Shown piece after piece: positions 34,080 through 44,208 of a DNA stretch of 64,000 nucleotides. The position numbers and the translations under genes are program-made. The stretch's first letter is position 1, and the number at the start of each line of letters is the position of its first letter. The DNA lies in contig OZ024842.1 of assembly GCA_964017145.1 (NCBI GenBank), positions 3,782,001 to 3,846,000 on the forward strand, given 5' to 3'. Under the pieces are notes generated by a model. The model made no database searches. It saw nothing but the letters and a program-made list of their open reading frames with translations, and was not told where the DNA came from. This DNA is from Agrocybe praecox (Eukaryota; Basidiomycota; Agaricomycetes; Agaricales; Agrocybaceae).

Positions 34080-35640
34080 GTGAATGACTTGAGGAAAAGT
34101 CTTGAGGTGCTGCAAGCGAAGTGGGCCGTTGGGAATAGACAAATCTCCCATCCCGGTCCTATCTTTCGTTCCCAGTTGTTACTTTACGACCCTCGTCCTT
34201 CCAGAAACAGCAGTATCGTTCTATACTGCTTTCACGTCCTCCTCCATTGTCTTAGTTGTGTTATTCGTTTCGTGTGAGTCCTCCGATGCTTTCGTATGTC
34301 TTCTGTAATGACTAGCCCATTCGGCAACTTTACGCGTAGGATTGAAGAGAGTCGAGGATAAAGAATGAAAGACAAAGTTATTATCGGATGTGATGCCATA
34401 TCGGGTTAGGGTTCGGATCAAAACCCGTGTCTCTCCGTCGGATCGTTCATATCTGCCCTTGCATCGTCCATTCGTCATACGAGTCCTATGCGTCGCTGTT
34501 TGGTGAAGTCCTAGATTTATTTCTTTGCGTCAGTTCGTGCCCGCCTTGCTTTTCGTCGTGTTCTCTTCGCTTCCGTAATTTTTAAAACGTGCGCCCCGCT
34601 CTAAGCGTGCTCCGGGCTCTGGTCTCTGGTGTCTTGAACGTTTGTCGCTCGTCGGGGTCATTCTTCTCTGCGGTCTGGGTGTAGGTGTCGCTCGTCCGTG
34701 ACATTTCTCTGTCTTGTCACTCTCCTTATTTACTTCCTTTCGTCTGTGTCGTCTGCGTATGTTTCTACTCGCACCTTTGATCGCACCTTCCCGTCGACTT
34801 GAACTGCATGTTCACTTTATCGAAAAAAACTTCTTCTTTTCTTCGCCCATCCCTTGTATTCATGGATCGTCGTGTCTCCCATTCGATCACTTCTTTTTAA
34901 TTCGCGTTCCCTGCTAATAGGTATCTTGTCTTTTGGCCTTTCTATTTCACACTTCCTCCGGCTCTTTTCCCTCTTCTCCTCAGTCCTAGTCATTGTACAT
35001 CCACATCTGTGTTCACACTGACCTTTTTATTTATTATCAGAGCGTCTCTTTTTTTTCTGCACGCCTCAGCAATGTAAATATCACCAAGATGATACATCGA
35101 ATCCGTGGTTTAGTCTATATGTCGACTACTTGATACATACCCCTTTTCCTTAGGTACATACAATTCTATCATTTCCTCTGAACTTCGCGGTTGCTCCTCT
35201 TATCTATTCTCACATATATCCATCTGAACTCTGTTTTCCGCTTTTGTTAGGCTGTCTGCCACCTTCGTCTGTCGTCTTTCTATCAGCGTCGTGATCGTTC
35301 TTTCTCTTCCATTTCGTTCACCAAGTCATTAATTCACTTACTTTACTTTCTTCCCTCGTAGTGTCTCTCTCATTACGCCCAATATCCTTCCACCGACGTC
35401 GATCGATCCCTTCCGTTGCCCCTTCCGTCTCACTGGATACCACGTTCATTCTATCACTCAGACATCCGAATACCCTGCTGGTCACTTCGTCTCTCACTTG
35501 AGCGCTCGCCTTTCTTTCCCTTTCCTTCCTCTCCCTGCACCCTTCATTAAAACCATACATTAAAGACACCCTCTCGTGCGCTGTGATCCATTCGGAGTCG
35601 TTATGTTATACACATTACGTTTTAATTTGATTACCACGTT
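34080..35640. other. Spacer, largely pyrimidine-rich
   Basis: Long C+T-rich tracts on the plus strand, no motif-bearing frame. It includes the second copy of the repeat listed at 30570 (here about 35330-35530). Confidence 0.45.
35330..35530. repeat. Pyrimidine-rich segment, copy 2 of a diverged pair
   Basis: Counterpart of 30580-30790, same orientation, about 4.7 kb away. The broken glutamine-rich gene lies between the two copies. Confidence 0.5.
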
Positions 35641-35677
35641 CACCTGTTCTTCAAGACGTCCTATAAAATTTTAAGCG

Positions 35678-36835
35678 ATGGACAGCTCCAACCAGACACA
35701 ACCCGACGCTGGCCCCAGCCCAGCTTTCGTAACATACGACGAAACAATCAGCCCGTCGTAACATGAGCGTCTTTTTCATCACAGTCACAGGATCAAATGC
35801 CTTGGTCGGAATTTTGCCCATGAATACCTTCAACTTACCCACAACAATACTTACGCTCATCATCTTCCTCCTAGCTTCCTCGAACAAGCGCGTCACTGGG
35901 CCAACTACCACGAGAGTGGGGTCTTCTCCGACGAAGATATCACTGGCATTGGAAATGGTTCGTGTTGTTTCTCACTTTGTATGTGCCAAATTCTTTGCTA
36001 ACGTTGACTTTTCTTTTCGTATGTAGTTGCTGGTCGCACCCTCCTCCACACCATCCTCGAGTCTCTTGAGCGCATTGTTTTCAACGGCGACCCCATGCAA
36101 TTCATGCTTGTCGAAACCACCTACCAGCTATTCGTCTCCTAACAAACCGGCATTACCAAACACCCTGAGATGTCCGGCATCTGTGGGTATCTTTCGCTCG
36201 GGCTTACCTTTCTGCGTTGTTTATTCTCATATTTAAGCCAACCGTGCCTCCGCTATTGCTATCGAGCTCCGTCGCGACTCTCCCCCCACGTCCGTGACTT
36301 CCTCCGCATCCGATTCAAGAACGAAACCGCCACAGGATTCAAAGATGTTCACGTCTTTGGCCACCATGCTGACATCCCCTTCACCGAATTCGTCTACCAT
36401 GCCGAGGTATCTATTTTGTTCATTTTGACTTGCCTTTTCAAGCGCTAATTATCCTGTCATCAGAGTGCTGCTATCACCAGCAACAAGCAATGGATGGAAG
36501 TCTCCCGCGCCAAGTCGACTTCCGCTCTCAACGTCCTCGATGCTGTCTCCTCTGTCTCTGACAATCTTTTCACTTACACCATGGCTTTCTCTGCCCTCGT
36601 TGGTATGCTCTACGGCTCCATGACTATTTACAAGAAGCGTCGTGCTGAGAAACGGCGTGTCAAGCTCCAGGGTGAAGAGGTAAGTCAAGTCGTTGACACC
36701 GACTACGGCTTTATCGCGCGGCCCTCGATTCGAGGCGTTGAACAAAATAATCATCCAATTACGTTGGATGACTCGTTCGGCGAGCAGACCTTCGCAGGCT
36801 CAAAGTATTATCACGAACATCCTCGATGGGTACTG
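35678..36835 (+). pseudogene. Histidine phosphatase (branch 2) pseudogene, copy 2
   Basis: Paralogue of 16650-17790 and in places better preserved: SFLEQARHWANYHESGVFSD, EDITGIGN (35870-35955); GRTLLHTILESLERIVFNGD (36030-36090); FKNETATGFKDVHVFGHHAD then PFTEFVYHAE (36310-36400, with the catalytic HAD/HHAD-type motif); AAITSNKQWMEV; the hydrophobic anchor LFTYTMAFSALVGMLYGSMT and a basic tail. Lesions include TAA after YQLFVS (36140) and frame changes near 36280. It also lacks the RHG-containing N-terminal half. It stops at about 36835 and runs directly into the alpha 5' segment. Confidence 0.7.
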
Positions 36836-36837
36836 TA

Positions 36838-37010
36838 GTATTGGGACCTCCCCGGTAATGAAATCTTCAAATTCTTCTTCTATATTTGACTCATATTCGC
36901 AGGCACTGGTACGAAAATAACAAGGATAAACAGTTCCACTCGACTGCTGTGCAGTGTCGTCCTACTCAGCTTCCTTGCTTTGGGCCAGAAAACTGAACTG
37001 TGAGTGATTT
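36838..37010 (+). other. Conserved 5' segment of alpha NACHT copy C
   Basis: Equivalent to 7300-7480 and 18110-18290. The exon-like frame HWYENNKDKQFHSTAV is shifted by a small deletion near 36950 compared with copies A and B. Confidence 0.5.
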
Positions 37011-37060
37011 AATTGAATGTTAATGACATTGTTGTGAGGGAATGCTAAGCCAGAGTTAGG

Positions 37061-39813
37061 ATGAACAAAAGCCAAACACCACTACAAGCCAGTACTCAGC
37101 TTATCACCGGGGGTGTTCACAACAGTACAAAATACGGAGATATTACAGTGTACGCAGATAACCCAGCCGAGAAGGGTGCGTGATTTACACCAAATGACTC
37201 AATATGGTTTACGGAGAGAAACACCGTCTTCAGGAATTGACATCCTTCGCGCCAATGTTGCACCTGGCGCGCACCACGATTCGGGAAAAGTTTACGAGAA
37301 ACCTAAATGCCACCCAGGCACTCGAGAGGCAGTACTCAAAGAAATTATGAACTGGGTTAGAGATCCCATTTGCTCTTATCCTATATTGTGGGAGCATAGT
37401 CCTGCTGGATCGGGCGAATCCAACATCGCCCGTTCTATAGCTGATATGTGCAAAAAGGATGGACTGCTTGCCGCAGATTTCTTCTTTTTCCGAACAGACA
37501 ACAATCTCAACAGTTCCGAACGTCTCATACCCACTTTAACATACCAGATCATGTTGGCTATATCCGGCTTGCGTGACGCTATAGGCGCAGCCATCCTTCA
37601 CGATCCTCTTATATTCACTAGCTCGCTGGAGTCTCAGCTGCGTACATTACTCGTCCAACCCATCGTTGATGTATTCCCCACTGGTATGACTCCAAACGCA
37701 CGACTCGTCATCCTCGACGGACTGGATGAATGTGGCGACGGGAGAGCACAACAAGAGATCATATCAACATTAACCTCTGCACTCGCAAACCTATCGCTCC
37801 CATTTCGGTTCATGATTGCTAGTCGGCCTGAACAGGGCATCAGAGAGGCATTCAAATGCAAATCCACGAAGTCATTGACATGGCAGCTCGTTCTGGATGA
37901 TAAATATGATCCTGACGCAGACATCAGACTATTTCTGAATGCAAGGTTTTCAGACATCAAGGCGACACATCCAGCAAGAAATCACCTCCCTCCTTCATGG
38001 CCTTCGGAAGACAGTGTAACTTTTCTGGTTCAGAAATCCTCTGGCCAATTTATATATGCCTCTACAGTGATAAAGTTCATCTAATCACCACATTGCCTAC
38101 CTGACGATATGCTGGATATTGTTCTCAAACTGAAGCCCCGCCTCGACGGAGATTCACCGTATGCGGAACTCGATGCTCTATATACTCGTATCTTTGAATC
38201 TGTCCGTGATTTCAAAAAAGTGTGGCAGATATTTGCTTGTCTGATCTGCTCCAACGTTGATTCGAGCGGGGAATCGGAAATAGAAGGCCGCCAATTTAAA
38301 CTTACTCCCTCCAATATTGAAAGCTTTCTTGGCTTCCGACCCGGCCAACTTCAAGTCGCCTTAGTTGACCTGCATTCAGTGCTTCACATCCCAGAGGATA
38401 ACTCAGGTTCCGATGCAATTCGCCTTCTTCATGCATCATTACCAGACTTTCTATGCGATAAAGAGAGGTCGAGCAAATTCTTCGTCGAGAAACGGAAAGC
38501 CCACGCTTTCTTGGCCGAGCGCTGTGCCAGTGTATTGATCTCAGGTATTCTATTCTCTGATCGTGTATTAGCCCTCACTCATTCATTTATGCAGGCGATT
38601 TCTCTTCTTTCGTAGAAGATGAATATCTGATTCACGGTTTTGTTATGCATTGCTCTCAAGCTGCTCCAACCCAGGAACTCCAGCATTTTTTACAGGGATT
38701 CCCATTCATTACTTGGTTAGACTTGCACCTCAGTTGCAGGGTGGTTCATCATCGCTCTGGACAGTCCACAGGGAACGAGTCTACTGCCGCCGATGTGTTC
38801 GATGCAGATGTTCAATGTCTGTTGAAGTGGTTGAACAGCCAGGTTGGTTATTCTATAGTTCAAGACCGGTCAAAAGCCAACATCACTTTTATTTATTTTA
38901 GTCCCCAGATGGTCGACTATATTCGCAATATATCAATAACTTCGATGAATGGCTGAGATTGAAACTTATCGGCATCTCTAAGAGCCACGCCTCTCGTTAC
39001 GTCTTTGCAAGCTTTGCTTTGAACAACAAAATCTATGTCTGGGACTACCTTGAAAGCCTCTTACAACTCAGGTCAACGACTAATCCTTTTGACTATAACG
39101 CTTTACGTGAAGGTTCTTTGCTTCATGGTGCAATGGGTGATCCAGATTATACGAACAGATTATCTAGACCTAATGCGCCCGATTCACCCATGTACCAGTT
39201 TTTTTGGGATCGTACACGGGCTGAGGAGTTTTATCCAAAGAAATCCTGGTTCGTAGATCTTGCAGCATTGAGCGTAAGTCTGTGTCCGCGGAATGACTAT
39301 CTGTATGTCTTCGTAATTGACGCTTCAACATAAACTATTATCTGATTGTTGAATTGATTACATAGACGAATGACATCAGTGATACTCCAAAGGATGATAG
39401 TTCATTTTCCAATGGATAGAGATATTTATAAACTTCTATCAATTTATCCACCGCGCAAGGTTAGGCGGTCAATGAGGATTGAGGACGATGAACAGGCTGA
39501 CTCAGATGACATGGGGTTTATGAGCATCAAACAATTTATGGAGGTAAGTACACTATTGTAGTAAAAGTATACGTCAATAGTTAAAACTTAAATCACATAT
39601 ATCGGCTAGGACTACAAATCAACACATAGAGTAGAGGCACTGCAAGTTTTGGAAGAGATTGCGATTGGGGCAAGAGATGACCAAAGATCACTAGCCGAAT
39701 GGGAAATGTCGCTAATCCGGGATAGTCGACCTGGGACGGCAAAGAAACGGATTTCGAAAAATTTCAACGTCATTTCCAAGTTGAAGTTCTTCTGGAGGAA
39801 CAGAAACAAATAG
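37061..39813 (+). pseudogene. NACHT-domain STAND NTPase, alpha copy C, inactivated
   Basis: Six exons are intact as splice units: 37061-37175, 37234-38544, 38595-38842, 38902-39302, 39366-39543, 39610-39813; the summed length still divides by three (819 codons). Two changes abolish function. The Walker A lysine is replaced by glutamate (AGSGESNIARS, codon 100, 37416-37418), and a TAA at 38082-38084 replaces an AAA/GAA seen in A and B (codon 322). Walker B (VILDGLDECGD) and the C-terminal region are otherwise preserved. The fourth donor is 'gtatgt' rather than 'gtacgt'. A truncated product of 321 residues would hold most of a NACHT core unable to bind nucleotide normally; it could at most act as a decoy. 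Confidence 0.85.
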
Positions 39814-40120
39814 ATAGCAACTGTGATATTCTACATCTACATTTATAAATATTTATTTGGGTATCAAGAAGCAATTTATTGTGAGTGGGGTGTCTAGATA
39901 CAAAAATGGATTGAATATGGTGGGGGTTCACGTTCACCCCTCAGGGTATATGACCTCTGATACAATTACGCTAACTTGGTTCACGCGATATCAGAAGGAT
40001 TTAAATGTTATTAACCGATCGCAACGTAGGTGGTAATCAAACGGTAAGTAATACATGGATAGACAGTCCTCGCTAAGTAACTAAATAAAGATTATCCATG
40101 AAAATACCAAGGTTCCATTG
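39814..40120. repeat. 3' flank repeat between alpha C and beta
   Basis: Matches the flanks of the other alpha copies and the first 300 bases of the window. It separates the stop of alpha C from the convergent beta gene. Confidence 0.7.
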
Positions 40121-40327
40121 ATGAGCTACGTCATAGATACCTTCGGTTTTTGCATCTGGATCCGTTGTTTTGAAATCGGTTTTCCGCGACCTCGAGCTAG
40201 AGAAGATATACTCGGAGCAACTGGCTGCAGAATATTTGTACTGCGTAGGTACATTTCCATTCTACGAAATGGGGACTTTTTGAAGCGCTTGATATTATCG
40301 TATAGGGATGAGTCCGATGTAGGAATT

Positions 40328-41175
40328 CTAGTAAATGCTGAGACATACCTCTACATACTGCTGGATATTGTGGGATATTTCTTTAGGTATCGGAGCGCCG
40401 CTTCTGTCGCGAAGCGCTTCAAATCCTGTGAGAGGATAATCCTGCAAAAGTACTGTGATCCTTTTTTCCATTGGAAACCTTTGAAGGATTTTGTGAAGTG
40501 TATGCAACGCTGTATCTTGCATGCTTAAGATCACAGGAGTAGTTTCTGACCTTATTGTGCGTAAACGTTTAGCGCATCATCACTTGAAACGAAGGTAAAA
40601 AAGACAGACCTCTTTGTGGATTGGTTGGTAAAGTATGAAAGGCAGATCTCTACTAGATCTATGAACCACGACTTATTTTCCTTCGCGTAATACTCTTGCG
40701 CCCGGCCTTGATCCCAGAAGAATTGGCATAGAGGTGAATCTATCGTCTCATCATCCTGCCAAATCTGATTATTCGTAGAGTTTATGTCAATGTGATACTT
40801 GGCAGCTTTGTTGAGGGTGTCCCATGCAGGCAGGGTCGATTTGAACAATTTGATAAGAGACTGCAGTTTCCCCCATTGTCCAGGAGAATTATTCAACGCG
40901 ATACTCACATAGAGGTATTGGAATTCTGGAAGGTTCAAATATCGGGCGAGGTCTTCCCTGAACCAAGTATCAAAAGATCTGATGTTTTGTTGGCAAAGGA
41001 TTTTATCGTCGGGAAACTAGGGATGGACTGTCATTTTCCTATAAAAAAAAAAGAGCGGCAGTTATACACCACTTACTTCATTTTGTAGCCAAAACAGAAA
41101 TCGGTTCGCGTCAGTATCAGACGCATTCACGGTACTGCGATTCGCGCTCTGTTCCGGTTGTGGTTGAGACAACCT
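40328..41175 (-). pseudogene. Former C-terminal exons of beta NACHT, beyond the premature stop
   Basis: Downstream of the TAG at 41176-41178 the frame continues with conserved sequence: QPQPEQSANRSTVNASDTD, FLFWLQNE (to about 41085), an intron, FDTWFREDLARYLNLPEFQY and LYVSIALNNSPGQWGKLQSL, CQFFWDQGRAQEYY, then after another intron QDTALHTLHKILQRFPMEKR ending VCLSIY at 40328. These align with the alpha C-terminal exons (YQFFWDRTRAKE, RRIIAHFPMDRD), so they were coding before the nonsense change. Confidence 0.65.
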
Positions 41176-43577
41176 CTAGGCGAGCCGTTCATCCAACCAA
41201 GATATGAATTCTATGTCCTTCAGATAATCTACGAGTGGTTGACTTGGACGGGCTTTGGAACAATGGGATACAAATCCGTGAATCATATAGTCGTCCAGGG
41301 CAGTTCCTTGCAACGGCACAGCTTCAGTGAAACTCGTTGATAGCTCAGTAGTTGCGTACCTTTCCGAAGTTTGAAGGTCTCGTCCGTACATCGTTGGGCC
41401 AGAAATGAATGAGCTTCTCCAGTATCGATGAAGAATTTTCCTGATCTGCCCTTGTCGCAAAGAAAGTCGGGCAATGATGCATGTACAATGCGGATAGGAT
41501 TTTGAGATGAATCATCTGGAGGTACATCAAGTATTGAGTGTAGGTCGACAAGTATCACCTGCAGCTCCCCGTTCTCCAGGCCAAGGAGAATCTCTAGATT
41601 TTCGGCAGTGAGGCGTAGTCCCTCCGGAAAGATAAGGCAGGAAAAAACTTGTTTGACCCTTTCCTTGTCGTCCGTAGTTTCAAAAATATAGGTGTAAAGG
41701 GAATCCAGGTCAGCATAAGGTGTATTCTCCCCTCGAGCTTCCAGTTCTAAGATGATTCTAAGCATCTTATGTGGAAGACGACGGGGCGATCCGATAAACT
41801 TCATTACTGTGGAAGCGTATATGAACTGTCCCGATGCCTTTTTGATTAGATAAGTAAGATCGGCCTCTGCTGGCCATTGTGAAGGGATATGATTCTTGGA
41901 GGGATGTTCATTCTTGATGGCCGTAAACTTGGCTTCAAGAAATATTCGAATGTCGTGATCAGGTTCGTACTTATTATCCAGGACCAGTCGTCGTGTGAGT
42001 AGGCTCGTGGGTTCTTTGTTGAACTCGTCTCTGATTCCTTGTTCTGGTCGACTGATAATAAGGAGTCGGAAAGGGATTGACCCTTGCGAAAGTATGAATG
42101 AAAAGGCGGATATTATACGTTGCTGTGTTGCAGAGTCGCCACATTCATCCAATCCATCCATGATTATAAGACTTGCTTTTGGTCGAGTCTTATTTAGTCG
42201 GATGCTGACGCATGGTCGGTGGATCAACGATTCCACTTGAGTTTGGAGAGATCGGGTAAAAATGAGAGGATTCCGATAAACAGCCACGCCGACAGGGAGT
42301 CGCATCTCGGGTATTGCAAGAGTGATTTGGAATGCGAGTGTGGCAATTAGACGATCGGCAGAGTTCAGAAGTGGGTTGGCTCGGAAGAAAAAGAAATCGG
42401 CAGCCAGAAGGCCATTGTCCTGACACATTTCAGCAATTGAGCGCGCAATACTCGACTTTCCGGCGCCAGCAGGACCATATTGCCAGATGATATGATGTTG
42501 ACTGCTTAAGCCTTGAACCCAATTCATTATTTCGTCGAGGACAGCCAGTCGAGTACCAGGAAGGCACTTCGGCACTGCGTAATCGTTTCTTGAGTCGTGA
42601 TGTGCGCCGGGGGCAACATTGACCTGAAGTATGTCCATTCCTACATTCGAACTTGAGCATGGAAGGCGGTTTACACCCGTATGCCACCTACCTCTTTCGG
42701 CCTGAAGTCTTTCAATCTCTAGAAATGTCGTGTAAGAAAAACCGCGACAAATCTGTCATTCCGGAATCTTACCTCGCTCGATCCGATTTTTCTTATTATC
42801 TAATGGGCAGGCATGAGCATATCAGAAGAGTCCATCCTTTGGAAGAGGAATTAATGACATACCTCCTTCGTTTTTGAGTTCCTCGATTACGCCCTGAAGT
42901 GTTTCTATTTCCTTCTTGAGACCCTCGTTTCCTAGAGTCACCGAGTTTAGCACTATATTAAGCTGTTGCTTTTTATTTTTACCCTTTCCGCTCCGAAGTT
43001 CCTTTATTTCTTTTTGGAGTTTCTCGATCTCTGGATATGCACAAATCGATATCAAATATTGGTTGGAAAATAATATATGTGTGCGCCTTACCGGCCTCAA
43101 AATGCAGTCGTTCAGCCTCTAGGGTGGCTATCTCAGTACATATAGCAACTAGACCTAGTACCTGACTATTTCACCTAACATCCCTTGAAGCTTCGTGATC
43201 TCTGGATGTGTATGCATGAGTGCAGTCCAGTGAACGCCCAAGCAGAAAATATATATACGAACCACTCTCAATACGATGTCTATCTGTTTCTAAGATGGTA
43301 TGTTTGAATAATATAGTCAATAACAGGCATTTGCGCTCACCTCGTTCCGTCGCATTACTTCCATCGGTGTGCAAGATGATATCTCCGTTTTGTGTAGTGT
43401 AATGACTACCACCTGTTATCATCATGTTCACCGAATGTTGCCGTGAACGATTCTTCGATGCTTGAACTTTGTTTTGCGCTACATATCATTCAAAAAACAA
43501 AATTTGACTAAGAAATCAACCACATTCTGCTAACCATTCTGTTTGTCATCGTGAAAATAGGTTATGTCTGTCTCCAT
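41176..43577 (-). CDS. NACHT-domain STAND NTPase, beta, with microexon-encoded coiled coil
   Basis: Nine exons on the minus strand: 43577-43535, 43478-43341, 43289-43263, 43201-43175, 43127-43092, 43030-42863, 42718-42692, 42640-41360, 41306-41176; 625 residues. The N-terminus carries MMITGG...NGDIILHTD, the motif also found in alpha. Exons 3-7 (27, 27, 36, 168 and 27 bases, all phase 1 at both ends) encode heptad-like units beginning EI..LQ (EITKLQ, EIEKLQKEI, EIERLQAER), predicted to form a coiled coil. Exon 8 holds the NACHT domain: GPAGAGKSSIARS, LIIMDGLDECGD, FRLLIISRPEQG. All NTPase motifs are intact. The model ends at a TAG where the left-edge relative has CAG, so the ancestral C-terminal region is lost. 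Convergent with alpha C. Confidence 0.8.
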
Positions 43578-43584
43578 GAATTAA

Positions 43585-44010
43585 TGTTGTTCGAGACGAT
43601 CCAGGGTGGCGTCTAAGAAGCAAAGAAGGTAGTACTTGAGAGAGTGAAAAAGGACGAACTGGTGGATGTGGGTCGAAACAAGTACCTTGAGAACTAGTCG
43701 GCCTCGGACATCATTGAGATGGCTGTGCATTTAATTGAGATGGCATACACCTCAAGGCACCAAAAAATAGATATGTGGCTACAGCCCGGTCATGGGAGCT
43801 TGGTGTTCTTAGTGGGATTCTGACTGGCTCCTGAAAGTACGGTGTGCTGCGTATTTTGAGCATACTTTAGGGCGGTAAGAACATGATAAGCAGCCATGGG
43901 CCACTGAAGTAAGCCCAGCCGATAGTAATACGACACGAACAATCACATCACCTACCACTGTGACGCGTATACACGTCTCAAAATTGTACGCAATATATGA
44001 AGTAGAAAAC
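43585..44010. repeat. Beta-upstream duplicated region
   Basis: Shared with 1095-1430 and, in its distal part, with 16470-16640. It begins 8 bases upstream of the beta start codon, so the beta promoter lies within it. Confidence 0.75.
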
Positions 44011-44208
44011 AATACAACCAAAAACTAGGAATATGACATATAGATACAAAAACAGCAAAGTCGTCATCCGAGTCGGTCATTCATAGAATCACATTGTAAA
44101 CGCTGCATGTTGACCTGGCACGCAAAGTAGTCCTACTACTGGAAAGACTATGGAAACAAAGCGGTAAAGGAAGTTCGAATACAAGACACGAATGAACACG
44201 CCTGGAGG

